Shown here: piece after piece, positions 11,601-24,711 of the stretch
Numbering within the stretch: position 1 is the stretch's first letter
Layout: every line of letters begins with the position of its first letter
Assembly: GCA_029817715.1 (NCBI GenBank)
Contig: JARUPY010000546.1
Coordinates: forward strand, 58,754-122,753
Length of the DNA: 64,000 nt
Origin: Melastoma dodecandrum
Taxonomy: Eukaryota > Streptophyta > Magnoliopsida > Myrtales > Melastomataceae
Reading direction: 5' to 3'
The notes under the pieces: model-generated
What the model was told of the DNA's origin: nothing
The model's input: only the letters and a program-made list of their open reading frames with translations
Databases searched by the model: none
Translations under genes and position numbers: made by a program

Positions 11601-12977
11601 CCTCGCCATCTGACAAAATACATAACAAACAAGTGCAGTTCGTACGAAGTTAGAATGCAATCAGTCCGAAAGCAAGCCTAAGAAAATGACTAAGGCCAAT
11701 ATTTAGGTCCAACGGCTCATGATTAACGCGTGTTTTAGCACGGTTAAGAGTCGTTTTAGTGACTCAGTGAACGCCCACGTTCTTTAGGCCCCTGAGAACA
11801 GCAAAATCATGTGCCACCTTTCCATTGTTCACATGAATTGGCGACATTGCCTGACGTTAAACCGTGGCTTCCCCTAACCCTGGTCGTTAAGCGTGATTAT
11901 CCAGCAGATCAGGAGAGGTGCCTAAATCATTTAAAACGAAAACCTCCTCTACACCTCATTGCTAGATCCGATTTCGTGCAAATCACACCACGCCCCTGCT
12001 GGTCTGTTCGCACCGATGATCGACCGGCTGTTCGAGCTCGAGCGCTCCTCCGCACAATGTCAAACCACGATGCTCGTGAACGACCATCTCCAACACGTGA
12101 CGCAGTTAACTCGTTAGTTAATTTCCGTGCTCGATGTTTATTAATAACAAGGTTGAGTTGGGAATGAGTAAGCACTAAACGTGACCTTCTTGCTCCAACC
12201 TTTTTCTGATAAAAGATTCTTTTGGGTATCCCAGTACTGTTTCGCCACTTGCCAGGCACATGCCCCCCAATACATAATACGTTTTATGCACCACGGTCTC
12301 CTCCTCCCCCCCAATACACAGTTGCATGCATTTCCTTACAAATGACATCATGTTCTGGCACTCGATCCATGGAAAGCTAGCTATTTATGACGTCATTTCC
12401 TTAGTGGACGATCCCAAGATTTCGAGCACTATAACAACAATTCCACTGACACAAATCTCAGGGCAGTGTAGGGGAACATTTGTCGTCTTGCCTTTTTGGT
12501 ATTAAGAGACATTCCCCGAGTTATAAACACGATTCATTGATCATATTTTATCACGTAAATAATTGCGCCAAGCACTAGCATTTATTTTTAATAAAATTTG
12601 CGAGGTGGGTGTTGATTAATTAATTCGTTTTTATTATAAAGATAAACCCCCACTTAATGTTTTTGTGCGTTGAGTTGAACAAACACCAACTCCAATTCGA
12701 TCCCAGAAAGCAAAAACACCAATAAAAGCATGACAAGAAATTAACAAAATGGATCAAATCACACTTACAAGAAGAAGCAAATAACAAAAAAAAAATCTAG
12801 ACATTATTATTCAAGGACTTACAAGATGTTTAGATCCCCTTAATTAAAAAAAAAATACTTGAAGATGTAAATGGGCGATTGATTTTTTACACTAAAAGGA
12901 AATAAGAAAAAGGAAAGCCAAACATTTCCCCCCCATGATTTTACTCGACACGACTCTTTTGAGGATGTCCCAAAATG
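8657..12977. other. Gene-poor stretch between Copia element and PHO1
   Basis: About 4.3 kb with no ORF over ~120 codons, no recognisable domain, no tRNA and no clear terminal repeats on either strand. It is mixed in composition and may include decayed repeats I cannot identify. A GNATATNC-type sequence (GAATATGC, 10033-10040), which fits the phosphate-starvation P1BS element, lies 3.1 kb upstream of the PHO1 start, too far and too short to weigh much. Confidence 0.5.
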
Positions 12978-12987
12978 TTTATATAAA
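12978..12987 (+). promoter_or_regulatory. Probable TATA box of the PHO1 gene
   Basis: TTTATATAAA lies 124 bases upstream of the PHO1 ATG and is followed by a CT-rich leader (CTTCTCCTTGTTCTTCATCTTC at 13030-13055), a usual plant 5'-UTR pattern. This would place the transcription start near 13015 and give a ~95-base leader. Confidence 0.6.
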
Positions 12988-13110
12988 CATCCCAAATGAC
13001 ACCACCCTCTTTCCTCATCCCATTTTCTCCCTTCTCCTTGTTCTTCATCTTCTTCTTCCTCATCACCTTTTTGGGTGGTGCTCAATCAGTAAGAGCTAGA
13101 GTAGAAAATA

Positions 13111-16100
13111 ATGGTGAAGTTCTCGAAAGAGCTCGAGGCTCAGCTAATCCCCGAATGGAAAGAGGCCTTCGTTAATTACTGGCAACTTAAGAAGCATGTT
13201 AAGAAGATCAAGCTCTCCAGAAAGACCAGGCACCCTCAGGAGATCCCCGGCTCCGATTTTGGGAGGTCCGTCTTCGACTCCGTTCGTTTCCTCCACACGA
13301 GAATCATGGGGAGGTTTTGGAATCCCGGGAATGCTTCCGATGATCAGGTACTCCTCCTCATCCTCAGCCGACAATGAATTCCCTACCCCGGATTAGAAAG
13401 TTGTTCCCTTTCTTCCCTCGAAACCGGCTCTCCCCAGTCATAGCGGGCGTTCGCACAGCACGTACGGATCCTTCTCTACGTTGCCGTAAATGAGGATTCG
13501 CCGCAAACATTTATCAATACACAACAAGATAATACCTGAAACACCTCCTTAGATTGGTGAATTACCCAACAATCTTTAGTACGTAGTGTTTCACAGTCCC
13601 TAAATGTCTATTTCTTTTGATTATGACAATTTGATCAAGGGTGTGCACTCGCGTAACGTTCTCGTTCAAACTTTTTACATTCCAGGGGATTATGTCAGTT
13701 GGGGTATGATTTCGTGAAATAATCGATTGATATTAGCCCTTCATATGGTTTCTGATACGACGACGACGATGATGACTGTGATAAATACTTGGCGATAGTG
13801 GGGTGGCACATAAATCCCACCTCCTTTTCCTTTTGGGAGAGGGAATGTGTGGTACTTGTTTATTCGTATTTTTTTTTCTTTTCTTAATGGAAGTCTAGTT
13901 GGACTATGAGTCAACCCCATTATTATTTTTCTTCATTTAATTTACTTGCTTAGTACTAAATTCAGTTAAGACAATTCGGAGAGCCACCCAAGTCTCTGCC
14001 CTCCACCACCGATTCTCCCCCATTAAAAATTTTTAGTTAAATAATAATATTTATAATTAGTCTATTTTATGTTTAAATGGCTTATTGAAACAACGTGATA
14101 TTCGAGGAAAAATAAGCAAAAAATAAATAAAATGTGATTTTTGTCCTAATCTTCATGCTTTATTTGCTATCGAGGATTCTCACGTTCATAACGTTAGATC
14201 GGGTCGATTTACCGAAATGGCTATGATTGGAACGGTCGATTTTATTTAATTATTTTTTTAATGGCGGGAGGGGGGCGAAACATGCGAACGATTGAATTGC
14301 GGAGAATCACCGTTAGAGCCGATGACGGCGAAATCATAGTATTTGCGTGACTGAAATATTCCTGCGGTCGCAGGTAAGAGGTAGTGTCATGGACGAGGAG
14401 GACGAAGACGAGCCAGTCTGCGAGACTGAGCTGGTGCAGTTATTCTCCGAAGAAGACGAGGTATGTAAGGACATGGTATCTGTTTGTTTAGGCGGTAATG
14501 ATGGGAACGGATGTGATGAGTTGAGCGTGTTGTGATTTCGAAGGTGAGGGTTTTCTTCGTGAAGTTAGACGAGGAGCTTGAAAAGGTTAATCAGTTCTAC
14601 AAGGTGAGGGAAGAGGAGTTTCTCGAGAGAGGAGACACGCTCAATAAGCAGCACCAGATCCTCATGGATCTCAAGCAGATACTCGGCGAACGGCGTCGGA
14701 AGAACTCACCTTCATTCAGGGGGAGCGCCGGAGCCTCCCCCCGTTTGTCCTCCGCTCGCACCTCCAATTTCTCCGGTGAGTCATAAACCTCGGCCTTTTC
14801 CTGCAATAGCTTTTATTGTCGCGTATGTTAAAGAGATAGATGCTACTGACTCGTCACGTAAATGATCACTGCTATGCAGATAGGGGCATGGATTTCAGCG
14901 AAACCCCAACGGAGTCCTCAGAGACCGAAGAGGCTGTCGCGGTTCTTGAGAGGAACGGTGTCGGCTTTGTCAGTTCGGCCATTAGGGCCAAGAACAAGAA
15001 CAACGGGAAGCCTAAGATGGCAATGAGGATCGACATACCGGCCACGAACCCTACAAGGACGATAACGGCTGTCACGTCGATGCTGTGGGAGGACCTGGTG
15101 AACAATCCTCGGAAGGACGGTCCAGCTGATTTCATCAACAGGAAGAAGATCCAGTACGCGGAAAAGATGATCCGAGGCGCCTTTGTCGAGCTTTACCGTG
15201 GCCTTGGCCTCCTCAAAACCTATAGGTACGTTCATCATTTGATTTTTTGTTATAAACTAAGGTGGCACGATACTTACAACCAAATCTAATATTATGTTTT
15301 TCTCTTGCAGCTCGTTGAATATGATGGCTTTTACAAAGATTCTGAAGAAATTCGACAAGGTAACGAGTTAGCTCAGATCAAATCCTCTGATATTCATAAG
15401 ACGTGTTAGGGACAAAGTATTAATGTTGAGTTGAAATGAAATTTTCATTAAATAGGTGGCGAATCGTCAGGAGTCGTCCAGATATCTACTAGAGGTCAAG
15501 AAGTCGCATTTCGTGAGCTCGGATAAGGTGTGTAAAGAATCGTAGACATGGCTGACCAGAAAGAAGTATATAATGGTCTTGTATCGAATTCCATTGATGT
15601 TAATTCATGTACCTTAATTAATTGATTAACAGATCGTGAAGTTAATGGACGAAGTGGAGTCAGTTTTTACGAAGAATTTTGCGAGCAACGACAGGAAGAA
15701 AGCGATGATGTTCTTGAAGCCCCAACAAAGTAAAGATTCACATATGATCACCTTCTTCGTAGGTAAATCATTTGATTAACTCATAAACTTTGTTTCTGTA
15801 TTAGCTTATACGCGTTCAAACTGTTTGGACTTAAAAAATATATTATGGTTGGTTGGTTGCAGGCTTGTTTACAGGTTCATTTATCTCGCTGTTCTCCATA
15901 TATGCGATCCTAGCGCACTTCGCCGGCATCTTTTCTCCAAGTACCGACCTCGGCTATATCGAGATTGTCTACCCCGTGTTTAGGTAACGTCCATAAGTCG
16001 ATCCTCTTGCTTTTGGTTCCCCCCATGTAGTTGCCCTTAATCCGTCCATGCAGTTGCCGTTAATCCGTCTAGTCATGACCGGTTCTGCCTCATTTCTATC

Positions 16101-17550
16101 AGTGTGTTCGCTTTGCTGAGTCTTCACTTGTTCATGTACGGGTGCAACCTCTTCATGTGGAAGAAGTCGAGGATCAACTCTAATTTCATCTTCGATTTCA
16201 AGCCAAACACAGCCCTAAAGTATAGGGACTCGTTCCTCATATGCACCACCTTCATGACCGCCGTGGTGGGTGCGATGGTTCTTCACCTCTTCTTACGAGC
16301 CAATAGCTTCTATCCCTCCCAAGTCGATGCCATCCCTGGCATCCTCCTCCTGGTAATGAGCCACTTCTTTATCCTCAAAATCGATAGAAACGTGATAAGA
16401 TCATTTACAAACATGTTTGCTGCTTTCAGATATTCATCACGCTGCTCGTGTGCCCCTTCGACATGTTATACCGCCCAACGCGCTATTGTTTCCTCCGGAT
16501 CATGAGAAACATAGTGTGCTCTCCATTTTACAAGGTCTTGATGGTCGACTTTTTCATGGCGGACCAGCTCACAAGCCAGGTAATTTTAGCCGAGTCGGTA
16601 ACCCGAAATTAAGCTGAATTTCCGATAATCGTCTTTCTGTTTTCTTCAGATACCGTTGCTAAGGCACATCGAGTCTACCGCATGCTACTTCATCGCTGGA
16701 AGCTTCCGGACGCACCAATATGAAATTTGCAAATCGGGCAGGCTCTACAGAGAGCTTGCCTATGTCATATCCTTCTTGCCATACTATTGGCGTGCGATGC
16801 AGGTACGGTAAATTAGCCATTAGTTAGTTTTCCGGCCATACTTTTCATCAGCCAAGCAAGTGTTAATGGCTTCCTGCCCCAACGTGGCAGTGTGCAAGGA
16901 GGTGGTTCGATGAGTGTGACGTGAACCATCTGGCAAACATGGGAAAGTATGTATCGGCGATGGTGGCTGCGGGTGCAAGGATCACTTACGCCAGGCAAAA
17001 CAACGACTTATGGTTTGGCATGGTATTGGTAACTTCCGTAATCGCGACTGCCTATCAGCTATACTGGGACTTCGTCAAGGATTGGGGCGTGCTAAACCCT
17101 AAGTCCAAGAATCCATGGCTTAGGGACGATTTAATCCTAAAGAGCAAGAGCATTTACTACGTCTCCATCGTAAGCATTTCTCTGAGACTAAAAATTTCCG
17201 CGGACACTTTAGGCCGTCCTTGACATATCCTAAAATTTACAGGTCCTTAATGTGATCTTGAGAGTCATTTGGGTGGAGACCGTAATGAGGTTTCACATCG
17301 GAGTCGTAGAGTCGAGGATGCTGGACTTCTCCCTCGCTTCCTTGGAGGTCTTCCGACGCGGCCACTGGAACTTCTACCGGTAGGATACACTTGGGGCTCA
17401 TCCTACAACCTTCCAGGACATGCTTCGAACCGAGATTCACTATTTCCCTTTCCCTTGAACAGGTTGGAGAACGAGCACCTGAACAACGTGGGGAACTTCC
17501 GTGCCGTGAAGTCCGTGCCTCTGCCGTTCCGTGAGATGGATTCCGACTAA
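13111..17550 (+). CDS. PHO1: PHO1-type phosphate exporter (SPX-EXS), 14 exons
   Basis: PHO1 loads inorganic phosphate from root cells into the xylem; it works mainly in Golgi/trans-Golgi membranes. Exons: 13111-13347, 14374-14460, 14544-14775, 14880-15225, 15311-15359, 15456-15527, ~15634-15762 (one border uncertain by a base), 15863-15983, 16103-16352, 16430-16579, 16650-16802, 16891-17169, 17243-17379, 17463-17550, giving ~776 residues against 782 in Arabidopsis. It starts [20 protein letters not shown], the SPX domain that senses inositol pyrophosphates, and continues with [10 protein letters not shown] and [17 protein letters not shown]. Hydrophobic membrane segments follow from exon 8. 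The EXS domain covers exons 10-14, with [37 protein letters not shown] and the closing RGHWNFYR...ENEHLNNVG. Intron 1 is ~1.0 kb; the rest are short. Overall similarity fits true PHO1 rather than a distant PHO1;H paralogue. Confidence 0.95.
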
Positions 17551-18394
17551 TGATGACGACATCGTTTCGTCCCTCCTAATCTTCGAAGTTGCTATTACAG
17601 GGGAATTCTTCATGAAAGCTAACAATCATTTGGAACACTAGGTCGTAATCGTTGTTGTATTGTAACAAATGTCAAATCCACTGGGATTGATCCCCTTGGA
17701 GGCGAACGAAACGGGCCAAATGTTCAAGCAATGAAATCCGGAAGCGGATAACCATCGAATAAGACGTCCAAGGATTGACCGAAATGGTTAACGTGTGATT
17801 ATGTCTCGATCTTAATTTGACGAGATGGGCTTAGGAAGAACTGCTTTTGGGAGGTAAAGGAGTTGAATCTATCTACATAGGGCATGTAAACGCCTTCTAA
17901 TGCCTTGGCATCTCCTATTTTAGCATTTTAACATATTTGCGAATTCAGTTGCTTGAAGCTCGAACTCAAGACTTCTCTTAACGGGATCGGACGTCGAACC
18001 ATTGGTCGTTGGTGCAAGTATACAGGTCACCTGCAGTACTCGAACCATAATCTTGACTGTATTCGCCATAAGTCTCTTGTGGAATGTGCTTATCCGGTCT
18101 GTATGAGTATGATTATGGAATAATATTTTTACTTATTAAAATATTGAGGACTGATATGAAAGAAATATAAACATTAAAGGTCATTACGTAATTTATTAAA
18201 AGCAAAAGAATAGTTAAAAGTCGCTGCCGCCGCCTTCGTCGTCGGACAACTACCACAGCGAAACCGAGTTGATTACCTTTCTTTCTTCCTCGGCTTCTGT
18301 CCGAAAGAGCAGGAGGCGTCCCATTTTCGCCTGCGAGGATTAGGGTTTTGTTGATTCTCGATTCGAAGGAGGAGAGGTAAGTCAAGGAGAAACG
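17551..18394. other. Intergenic: PHO1 3' region and leader of the ligase gene
   Basis: No gene is seen. The first part should hold the PHO1 3' UTR. The last ~180 bases before the next ATG are rich in GCC/GTC and CTTTCTTCC motifs and look like a promoter/5' leader. Short ORFs here have no recognisable similarity. Confidence 0.6.
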
Positions 18395-21300
18395 ATGGTG
18401 AAGGCGATGCTGAGGAGGCTTGTCTCGAACTCCCTCACTGTGGCCGCCGGCAGGTCACAGCACCACCAGCTTCGTCGCCTCAACATCCATGAGTACCAGG
18501 TTGGCATCTTTATGGTTGATCCGTTCCTTTTTTTAGTTCTCAATCGTGATTTATTCTCCGATCGCCGTAGTGGGTGGGGGATTTTGATGGGGTCTTTTCT
18601 TCTTGTTTTTTGGAATTTGCTTTTCTAAGGGGGCGGAGTTGATGGGGAAGTACGGTATCAATGTCCCCAAGGGCGTGGCAGTTGGGTCCGCTGATGAGAT
18701 CAAGAAGGCGATCCTGGATGTGTTCCCGAAGGAAAATGAGGTGATTCTGTTGTTCTCCTTCTACAAGTTCGTTATGCAATTTGATGTTTAGCCCACCGTG
18801 TGTGCGTTAATTATTCGATAGGTTTTTTTAGTGTTGATTTGGCATTTGCGGTGGGTTAATATTGTGGGGCGTTCTTGTTCCGCAGTTAGTTGTCAAGAGT
18901 CAGATTCTGGCTGGTGGGAGAGGACTCGGGACTTTCCAGAATGGACTCAAAGGCGGAGTTCACATTGTCAAGGCTGATGAAGTTGAGGGAATTGCGGGTA
19001 TGGTTCGCTGTCTTGGGTTTCCATAGGAATGAATTTTGTTTTGCCTTTCTGTTGCCCTTTTCAGAAGATCGTGGTGTTTAAGTTGTGATTTCTTGGTGAT
19101 TGGTTTTGGTTGGTTGATATCTTCTTTTCGGGGGAAGTTGTATTGTCCTTTGGAGGTTGTTAGTATAGATTTGCTTTCTGGAAAGATCATGGTTAATTCC
19201 TTGATTAAAGTCTTCACAAGTGGATCAATGCAAAGCATTGCCTTGCTTGTATGAATGGCCTAAATCTATGAGTTGATCTGATTCTTCTTAATTACCAACC
19301 TGACGAAATGACAATGTTATTTCTGGGCTTATTGTAGGAAAGATGCTTGGACAGGTTCTAGTCACCAAACAAACTGGCCCTCAGGGAAAAGTTGTGAGCA
19401 AGGTGGGAATTTGTGTTATCTAGTGTGCTCTGAGCATTGGTTATCTGCAGTTCATTAATTCAGTGAAATGGGCTTTATTGTGCTTAACAAAAGTTAATTG
19501 TAAAGTGGCTGAATGTTGTGGATTGATTGGATTACTTTATTAAGCCGTTCAGTAAAAGTATTCACACAACCCCTTTATCTGTTTTCATTGTCAGCTAGTT
19601 TTCTTAGTTTAAATATGATGGTTGTAATCTTTACATTCAATTCCTCTGGTTGTCATCTTTGATCTGCCTCTGAGTTTTGCCCCCAATATTTTTCCCTTAA
19701 AGTCTTAATCTCCTATTTGGACTTGATGTTTGGTGCAGGTTTACATCTGTGAGAAGTTGTCTCTCACCAATGAGATGTATTTTGCCATTACTCTTGACAG
19801 AAAAACTGCTGGTCCTGTAAGTATGCACTCTTATTCAAGTTCGAATTTTGTGTGTGGCTCTGAACTGCCTAACTTTGTTGTGAAAAATTCGGTTAATATG
19901 ATGTCAGCCTACCTCTCATCAAATTATGTTTCCAGCTGATAATTGCCTGCAGCAAGGGAGGCACTAGCATTGAAGATCTCGCCGAGAAATATCCTGACAT
20001 GATTATAAAGGTCTCTGGTTGTGTTTAACACTAGGATGCTGACTGCCAGATGTCTTTCAGATGTGGTTATTTTTAGCTTTCTACCTTCTCTGATTCTGCT
20101 TTTATCTAGGTTCCGGTTGATATTTTCAAGGGGATAACTGATGAAGATGCTGCTAAAGTTGTTGATGGTTTAGCTTTGAAGTCTGCTGAAAGAACTTCAG
20201 CGATTGAACAAGTCAAGAAATTGTACAAACTTTTCTGTGAAAGCGATTGCACATTATTGGAGGTGTGTATCTTGGATAGTCTGCGTTTGACAATCCACCC
20301 ATCTGAATTGAAAGCATTAATTCCATTTCAATCTGCGAACACTTCTCCCTCTGTTATTTGTGCTTCTGAATTGCTCAAATTTTTGCAGATTAATCCTCTA
20401 GCTGAGACGGCTGATGGACAATTAGTTGCTGCTGATGCTAAATTGAACTTTGATGACAATGCCGCGTACCGCCAGAAAGAAATTTTTGCTCTGAGGGATC
20501 CAACTCAAGAAGATCCTAGAGAGGTCCAAATCCATCCCTGAGAAGTTGAATTCATTTTAGATTTTCTTTATCATGATGATATATTGTGCGAGGTTTGTGT
20601 TAACTATTCTTGTTATGTTGTAGAGATTATGCGATCAGGTTTTTGCCAATGTCAATTGGAATCTGTTGTTTGTCAACATTTTGCTTTGGCTGTGCGCTTA
20701 TTGTTAGGTCGCCGCTGCAAAAGCAGATTTGAACTACATTGGTCTGGATGGAGAGATCGGTTGCATGGTGAATGGTGCTGGACTCGCCATGGCCACAATG
20801 GACATTATTAAGTTGCACGGTGGAACTCCGGCCAACTTTCTTGATGTTGGTGGCAATGCTTCTGAGAGCCAGGCAAGTTCCTGTTTTTCAAGAATCCTAA
20901 TTTCATGTTTTTGGGATTTGTCGTTCTTTTAAGCTAATTTTCATGGTCTGGCTAATGAATATATCCGTGATTCTGCAATTTATACTTGTTTCCTTCTATT
21001 ATTTTGTCAAGGAAAGCATCAGGAAATTGTTGTGCTTTCCCTTTTTCACTATAATAGTAAATGGACCTGAAAATGACAAGTTGGGTGTTGTGCAGTATGC
21101 GCTGTCTTGAGTTCACCCACCTAGGAGGATACTTATCTGCGGCAATATATAGATGGATAGCTATTCAGGCACTTCTAATGAATACAAGCTCTATTTCATT
21201 ACCATGTAACATAGTTTGTTTGACCAATTTCTCAGACTTGAAATCCATATTTACTGCTAGACAAAATATGTCTTTGTAGTGACTCTGTCGACTAATAGAA

Positions 21301-22102
21301 ACCCATTCATAAGGTAAGGAGTAATAGAAAGATGCACAACACTTCTAAGCTATTTTCTTGGCTGACTGCATTTCTCTATTTTGTATCTCCTTACTACACA
21401 GGTGGTGGAAGCATTTAAGATATTGACATCTGATGAAAAGGTGAAGGCCATCCTAGTCAACATTTTTGGAGGAATCATGAGGTGCGATGTCATCGCAAGC
21501 GGAATTGTCAATGCAGCTAAACAGGTCAGAAGCATCTTCTTGCAACCTGAGCAATTGGGGTGGTTGTGACATTGTTTTCAACACATGCTTGAACAGGAAT
21601 GAAACTACTTTCCTTCAACTTATGACTCTTCATTTTGATTGCTGTACCGATATGTGGTGAAGAAAGTCAGCGGGCTTACCTTTAGCCTCAAATGACTAGC
21701 CAGTTCCAAAAAAAAAAGAGTAGATTGAGTAGCCTGGGCTCGATGGGTGATTGCAGAGTCACTGCAACTTCTGCTGTCTGCTTAGCATTTTTCAATTACG
21801 GTGCATGCTATCGACTGATCAGCATAATGGCTTCTGTAGGTGTCGCTGAAAGTACCAGTGGTGGTTCGTCTCGAAGGCACTAACGTCGACCAAGGGAAGA
21901 GAATCTTGAAGGTGCGTGCCGAAAATCCTGCTATCTTTCCTAGCAGACATACGTGTCTCCTTTCTCCGGCCATAAAAATATCCATTCCCATCTAACGCGT
22001 GCCTTCCTTTGCCGACATCTTTAGGAGAGCGGGATGGCGTTAATCACCGCGGAGGACCTGGACGACGCGGCCGATAAAGCAGTTAAAGCCGCGGCAAACT
22101 AA
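18395..22102 (+). CDS. Succinyl-CoA ligase [ADP-forming] beta subunit, mitochondrial
   Basis: The enzyme makes ATP from succinyl-CoA in the TCA cycle, paired with the alpha subunit in the mitochondrial matrix. Twelve exons join in frame: 18395-18499, 18630-18740, 18886-18997, 19338-19402, 19739-19816, 19936-20010, 20110-20262, 20389-20523, 20708-20872, 21402-21524, 21840-21911, 22025-22102; 423 residues (Arabidopsis 421). The Arg-rich N-terminus ([14 protein letters not shown]...) is a mitochondrial presequence ending before [16 protein letters not shown]. The ATP-grasp domain includes GGRGLGTF and EINPLAE; the C-terminal CoA-ligase domain includes [16 protein letters not shown] and [16 protein letters not shown]. 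The exon 9 donor is CAG|GCAAGT, a GC-AG intron; no frame-keeping GT donor is near. Confidence 0.95.
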
Positions 22103-22445
22103 GCTGCTTAAATGATGATGGGATTTTTTCTTGATAGGAAGTTTAGTTTTAACCATACTTTTGGTTAGGGAATTTTCCTTTTGGAAAAACGGGAGGCTTT
22201 TAGAATATTCTCATTGGTGCGTCTCCAGTAGACACCGACAATCCGATTTCGGATAAAACTGAAAGATATAAGTGAGAATGCTATCATTATCAAGTATTTA
22301 ACACTTATTTAAATTGTATTGAGTGGTGACCCCGAATTGGCATTGCCTTTTGTTCTTGAAAGGTGGGTCTGCCTGGATTTTCAGACAAGCATCAAAAGAA
22401 AGAAAACTAGCTGTCCACACAACGACTTGTTCTGCCGTTGCCCAA

Positions 22446-23441
22446 ATGGCGTCTTTCCCGACTACCATCCTCAACAACCCAGTTTCAATCACCAAGTCTT
22501 CTCTGTACTCCACTTATCCTCACAGGACAACACACGATTTCTGGAAGAAAGCCAGGTTTACTATCGGCCGCAGCACGGGAAAGAGAAGCGTCCTGACCCG
22601 GTCCAGCCTCGACGAGGTTTCGGTCTCCTACGAGTCGACCGGTGTTAAAGTTTCGGAGTCAGACCCCATACCGTCCCTTAAGCTCAAACTGTTGGTGAGT
22701 TGTGTCAGTATTTGCTTAATTGGGCGCTTTAGGTAGCCAATGGCCTCGGGTTTGAGGAGTTTTTTGTTTTCTTTCAATCGCAGAGTGCTGTTTCAGGGCT
22801 GAATAGAGGGCTGGCCGCTAGCGAGGATGACCTCCGGAGGGCTGATGCTGCTGCCAAGGAACTCGAGGATGCGGGAGGGCCCATCGATATCGCGGCTGAC
22901 CTCGACAAGCTCCAGGGCAGATGGAAGTTGATTTACAGTAGTGCGTTCTCTTCTCGTACCCTCGGTGGCAGCCGTCCTGGACCACCCACCGGGCGGCTCC
23001 TCCCAATAACCCTTGGTCAGGTATTAACAGCCGTCATGCTTTTCTGGGCTTTTGTTGCTTGGTATTTTCAGCTTTACCGAATTGAATTCATGTGGTTCTC
23101 AGGTTTTTCAGCGGATCGACACCTTTAGTAAGGATTTCGACAACATTGTGGAGCTCGAGCTAGGCGCTCCGTGGCCTCTACCACCGATTGAGGTAACGGC
23201 CACACTAGCCCACAAGTTCGAAGTCATAGATTCAGCGAAGATCAAAATAAATTTCGAGAAGACGACCGTAAAGGCGACGGGGAACTTAGCGCAGCTCCCA
23301 CTGTTGGAGGTGCCACGGATTCCGGATTCACTAAGGCCCCAGAATACAGGAAGCGGCGAATTCGAGGTGACATACCTAGACTCTGACCTCCGTATCACGC
23401 GAGGCGATAGGAGTGAGCTTCGAGTCTTTGTAGTCTCTTGA
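22446..23441 (+). CDS. FBN4: Plastid fibrillin 4 (plastid-lipid-associated protein 6)
   Basis: Fibrillins coat plastoglobules and thylakoid lipids; FBN4 (also PAP6, harpin-binding protein) is linked to plastoquinone partition and stress tolerance. Three exons: 22446-22694, 22784-23020, 23103-23441; 274 residues. The first ~65 residues are Ser/Thr/Lys/Arg-rich with few acids, a plastid transit peptide. The PAP/fibrillin domain spans ~residue 80 to the end, with LDKLQGRWKLIYSSAFSSRT (lipocalin-like first strand), GSRPGPPTGRL and the closing FEVTYLD...RITRGDRSELRVFV typical of this subgroup. The start chosen is the ATG giving MASFPTTI; the frame is open further upstream but that part is unlike a transit peptide. 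It ends 266 bases from the convergent GLTP1 gene. Confidence 0.92.
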
Positions 23442-23707
23442 GTGGCAACAAACGCCGGCGAACTGTTGTAAATCCAATGATTTAACAGAAATCACATTTG
23501 AGAGGAGTAGGAAAATCATTTGACGACGTCTCTCTTATGTTTGTTGTGTACACAAGTTATGAATTCTGTAGATGTATTAATCTCGACATGCGTTTTTCGG
23601 AATTCTACCAGTGCCCACCTACGGAAACCCTTCGACTAAGGTATTCTATGATTGTCGTGACCAACGGAAGCCTGCACGAAAGGCAACGTTCATCTTAGGG
23701 GGCCTCG

Positions 23708-24711
23708 TCAAGCAAATAGCAGCACAAAAGTGGAGGATGAAACGTCAGATATTACCAAGTGCTTGTGAATATCGGCGAGGACAGGGGCGAAACTATTGCA
23801 GAACGTCTTCATATTGTCGTCGAGATCACCTGCACCTCCAACCACTTCCATGACCTTTCTTCTTTCCGGGACTAGCTTTATCCCGAACTGCGACAACCAA
23901 CAGAAGTTAAAGCCTGAGATATCAGTAGATCAGCAACCACAGATGGTGGTCTTACCAAGAAAGCAGAAGTGGCAACCCAGCCATGCCATTTCCTGAGCGT
24001 CTTCTTATATGAATCCCTGCACACGTGTGATGTGGACCATTCTGGATGAGCAACCAGGTTGCGGAACAGCTGCACCAGGAAATCCATTGATCTGAAAATA
24101 AAACCGGTAAGGAAGCGAGCAATTGAGGAATCGGATTATCTGCAGAAATCTACTAGGGTTCAGGCAGGAACTAATAGCCTACCTTGTCAACCAGAGAAGC
24201 GCAACCGTGCAGCTCGAAGGATTTTTTGCCGTTTTCGATTTGACCTCGAGATTAACCATACAGCTCAAGCAACCAAATTCCTTAGGATTCGACGAGTACT
24301 TCGACTCCAACTTCTATAAAAGCAAGCCAAAAACAGAAAAGAAAATAAACACCGGTGCATCAATGCAGGATCCACGAGATTCTAGGACATGGTTTTGCGA
24401 CGATAACGAATTTACCTCTATGTTTCCTCCCACGTCGGTCTTCACAAATGCCAGAGACGGACAGAAATCATCTGAGGTGCAGAAAATCGACAAACATTAC
24501 GCACTCGACCGAAGGAAAACATGGACAACGTAAAAGACTAAAACCGGGTCTGAGTGAGACCTAACAGACAGAGCAATCCTTTACAGACGTGAAGGAAAGG
24601 CTCGGTCAATATCTCGCCGCTTTCGGACCGGACATGCTTCAGCGCCTCGGTCGAAACCGTGAACACCGTTCCCCCGACGTGATCGCAACCTGCATTCGCG
24701 AACCAACGCAT
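23708..24711 (-). CDS. GLTP1: Glycolipid transfer protein, GLTP1-like, five exons
   Basis: GLTPs move glycosylated sphingolipids between membranes in the cytosol; plant GLTP1 binds glucosylceramide. Exons on the minus strand: 24711-24561, 24471-24416, 24313-24183, 24091-23956, 23887-23708; 217 residues (Arabidopsis GLTP1 ~202). Exon 1 has GTVFTVSTEALKHVRSESG and ILTEPFLHVCK. Exon 2/3 holds the headgroup-recognition residues Asp, Asn, Lys (VKTDVGGNIEKLE, spacing D-x3-N-x2-K), exon 3 the stacking Trp (LLWLTR), and exon 4 the His (LRKWHGW). All key residues are present, so it is probably active. The usual start Met is not conserved: the first in-frame ATG gives about 12 extra residues (MRWFANAGCDHV), or a short upstream exon is missed since an AG acceptor lies there. 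The intron 1 donor GTCTCA is weak. Confidence 0.88.

Noticed and set aside
9431..12259. Several ORFs of 65-118 codons in the gap before PHO1
   Set aside because: No domain, no codon pattern typical of genes and no splice-linked partner exon; consistent with chance.
12840..13085. 81-codon minus-strand ORF just upstream of PHO1
   Set aside because: It is antisense to the CT-rich PHO1 leader; its Glu/Asp-rich composition follows from the pyrimidine tract.
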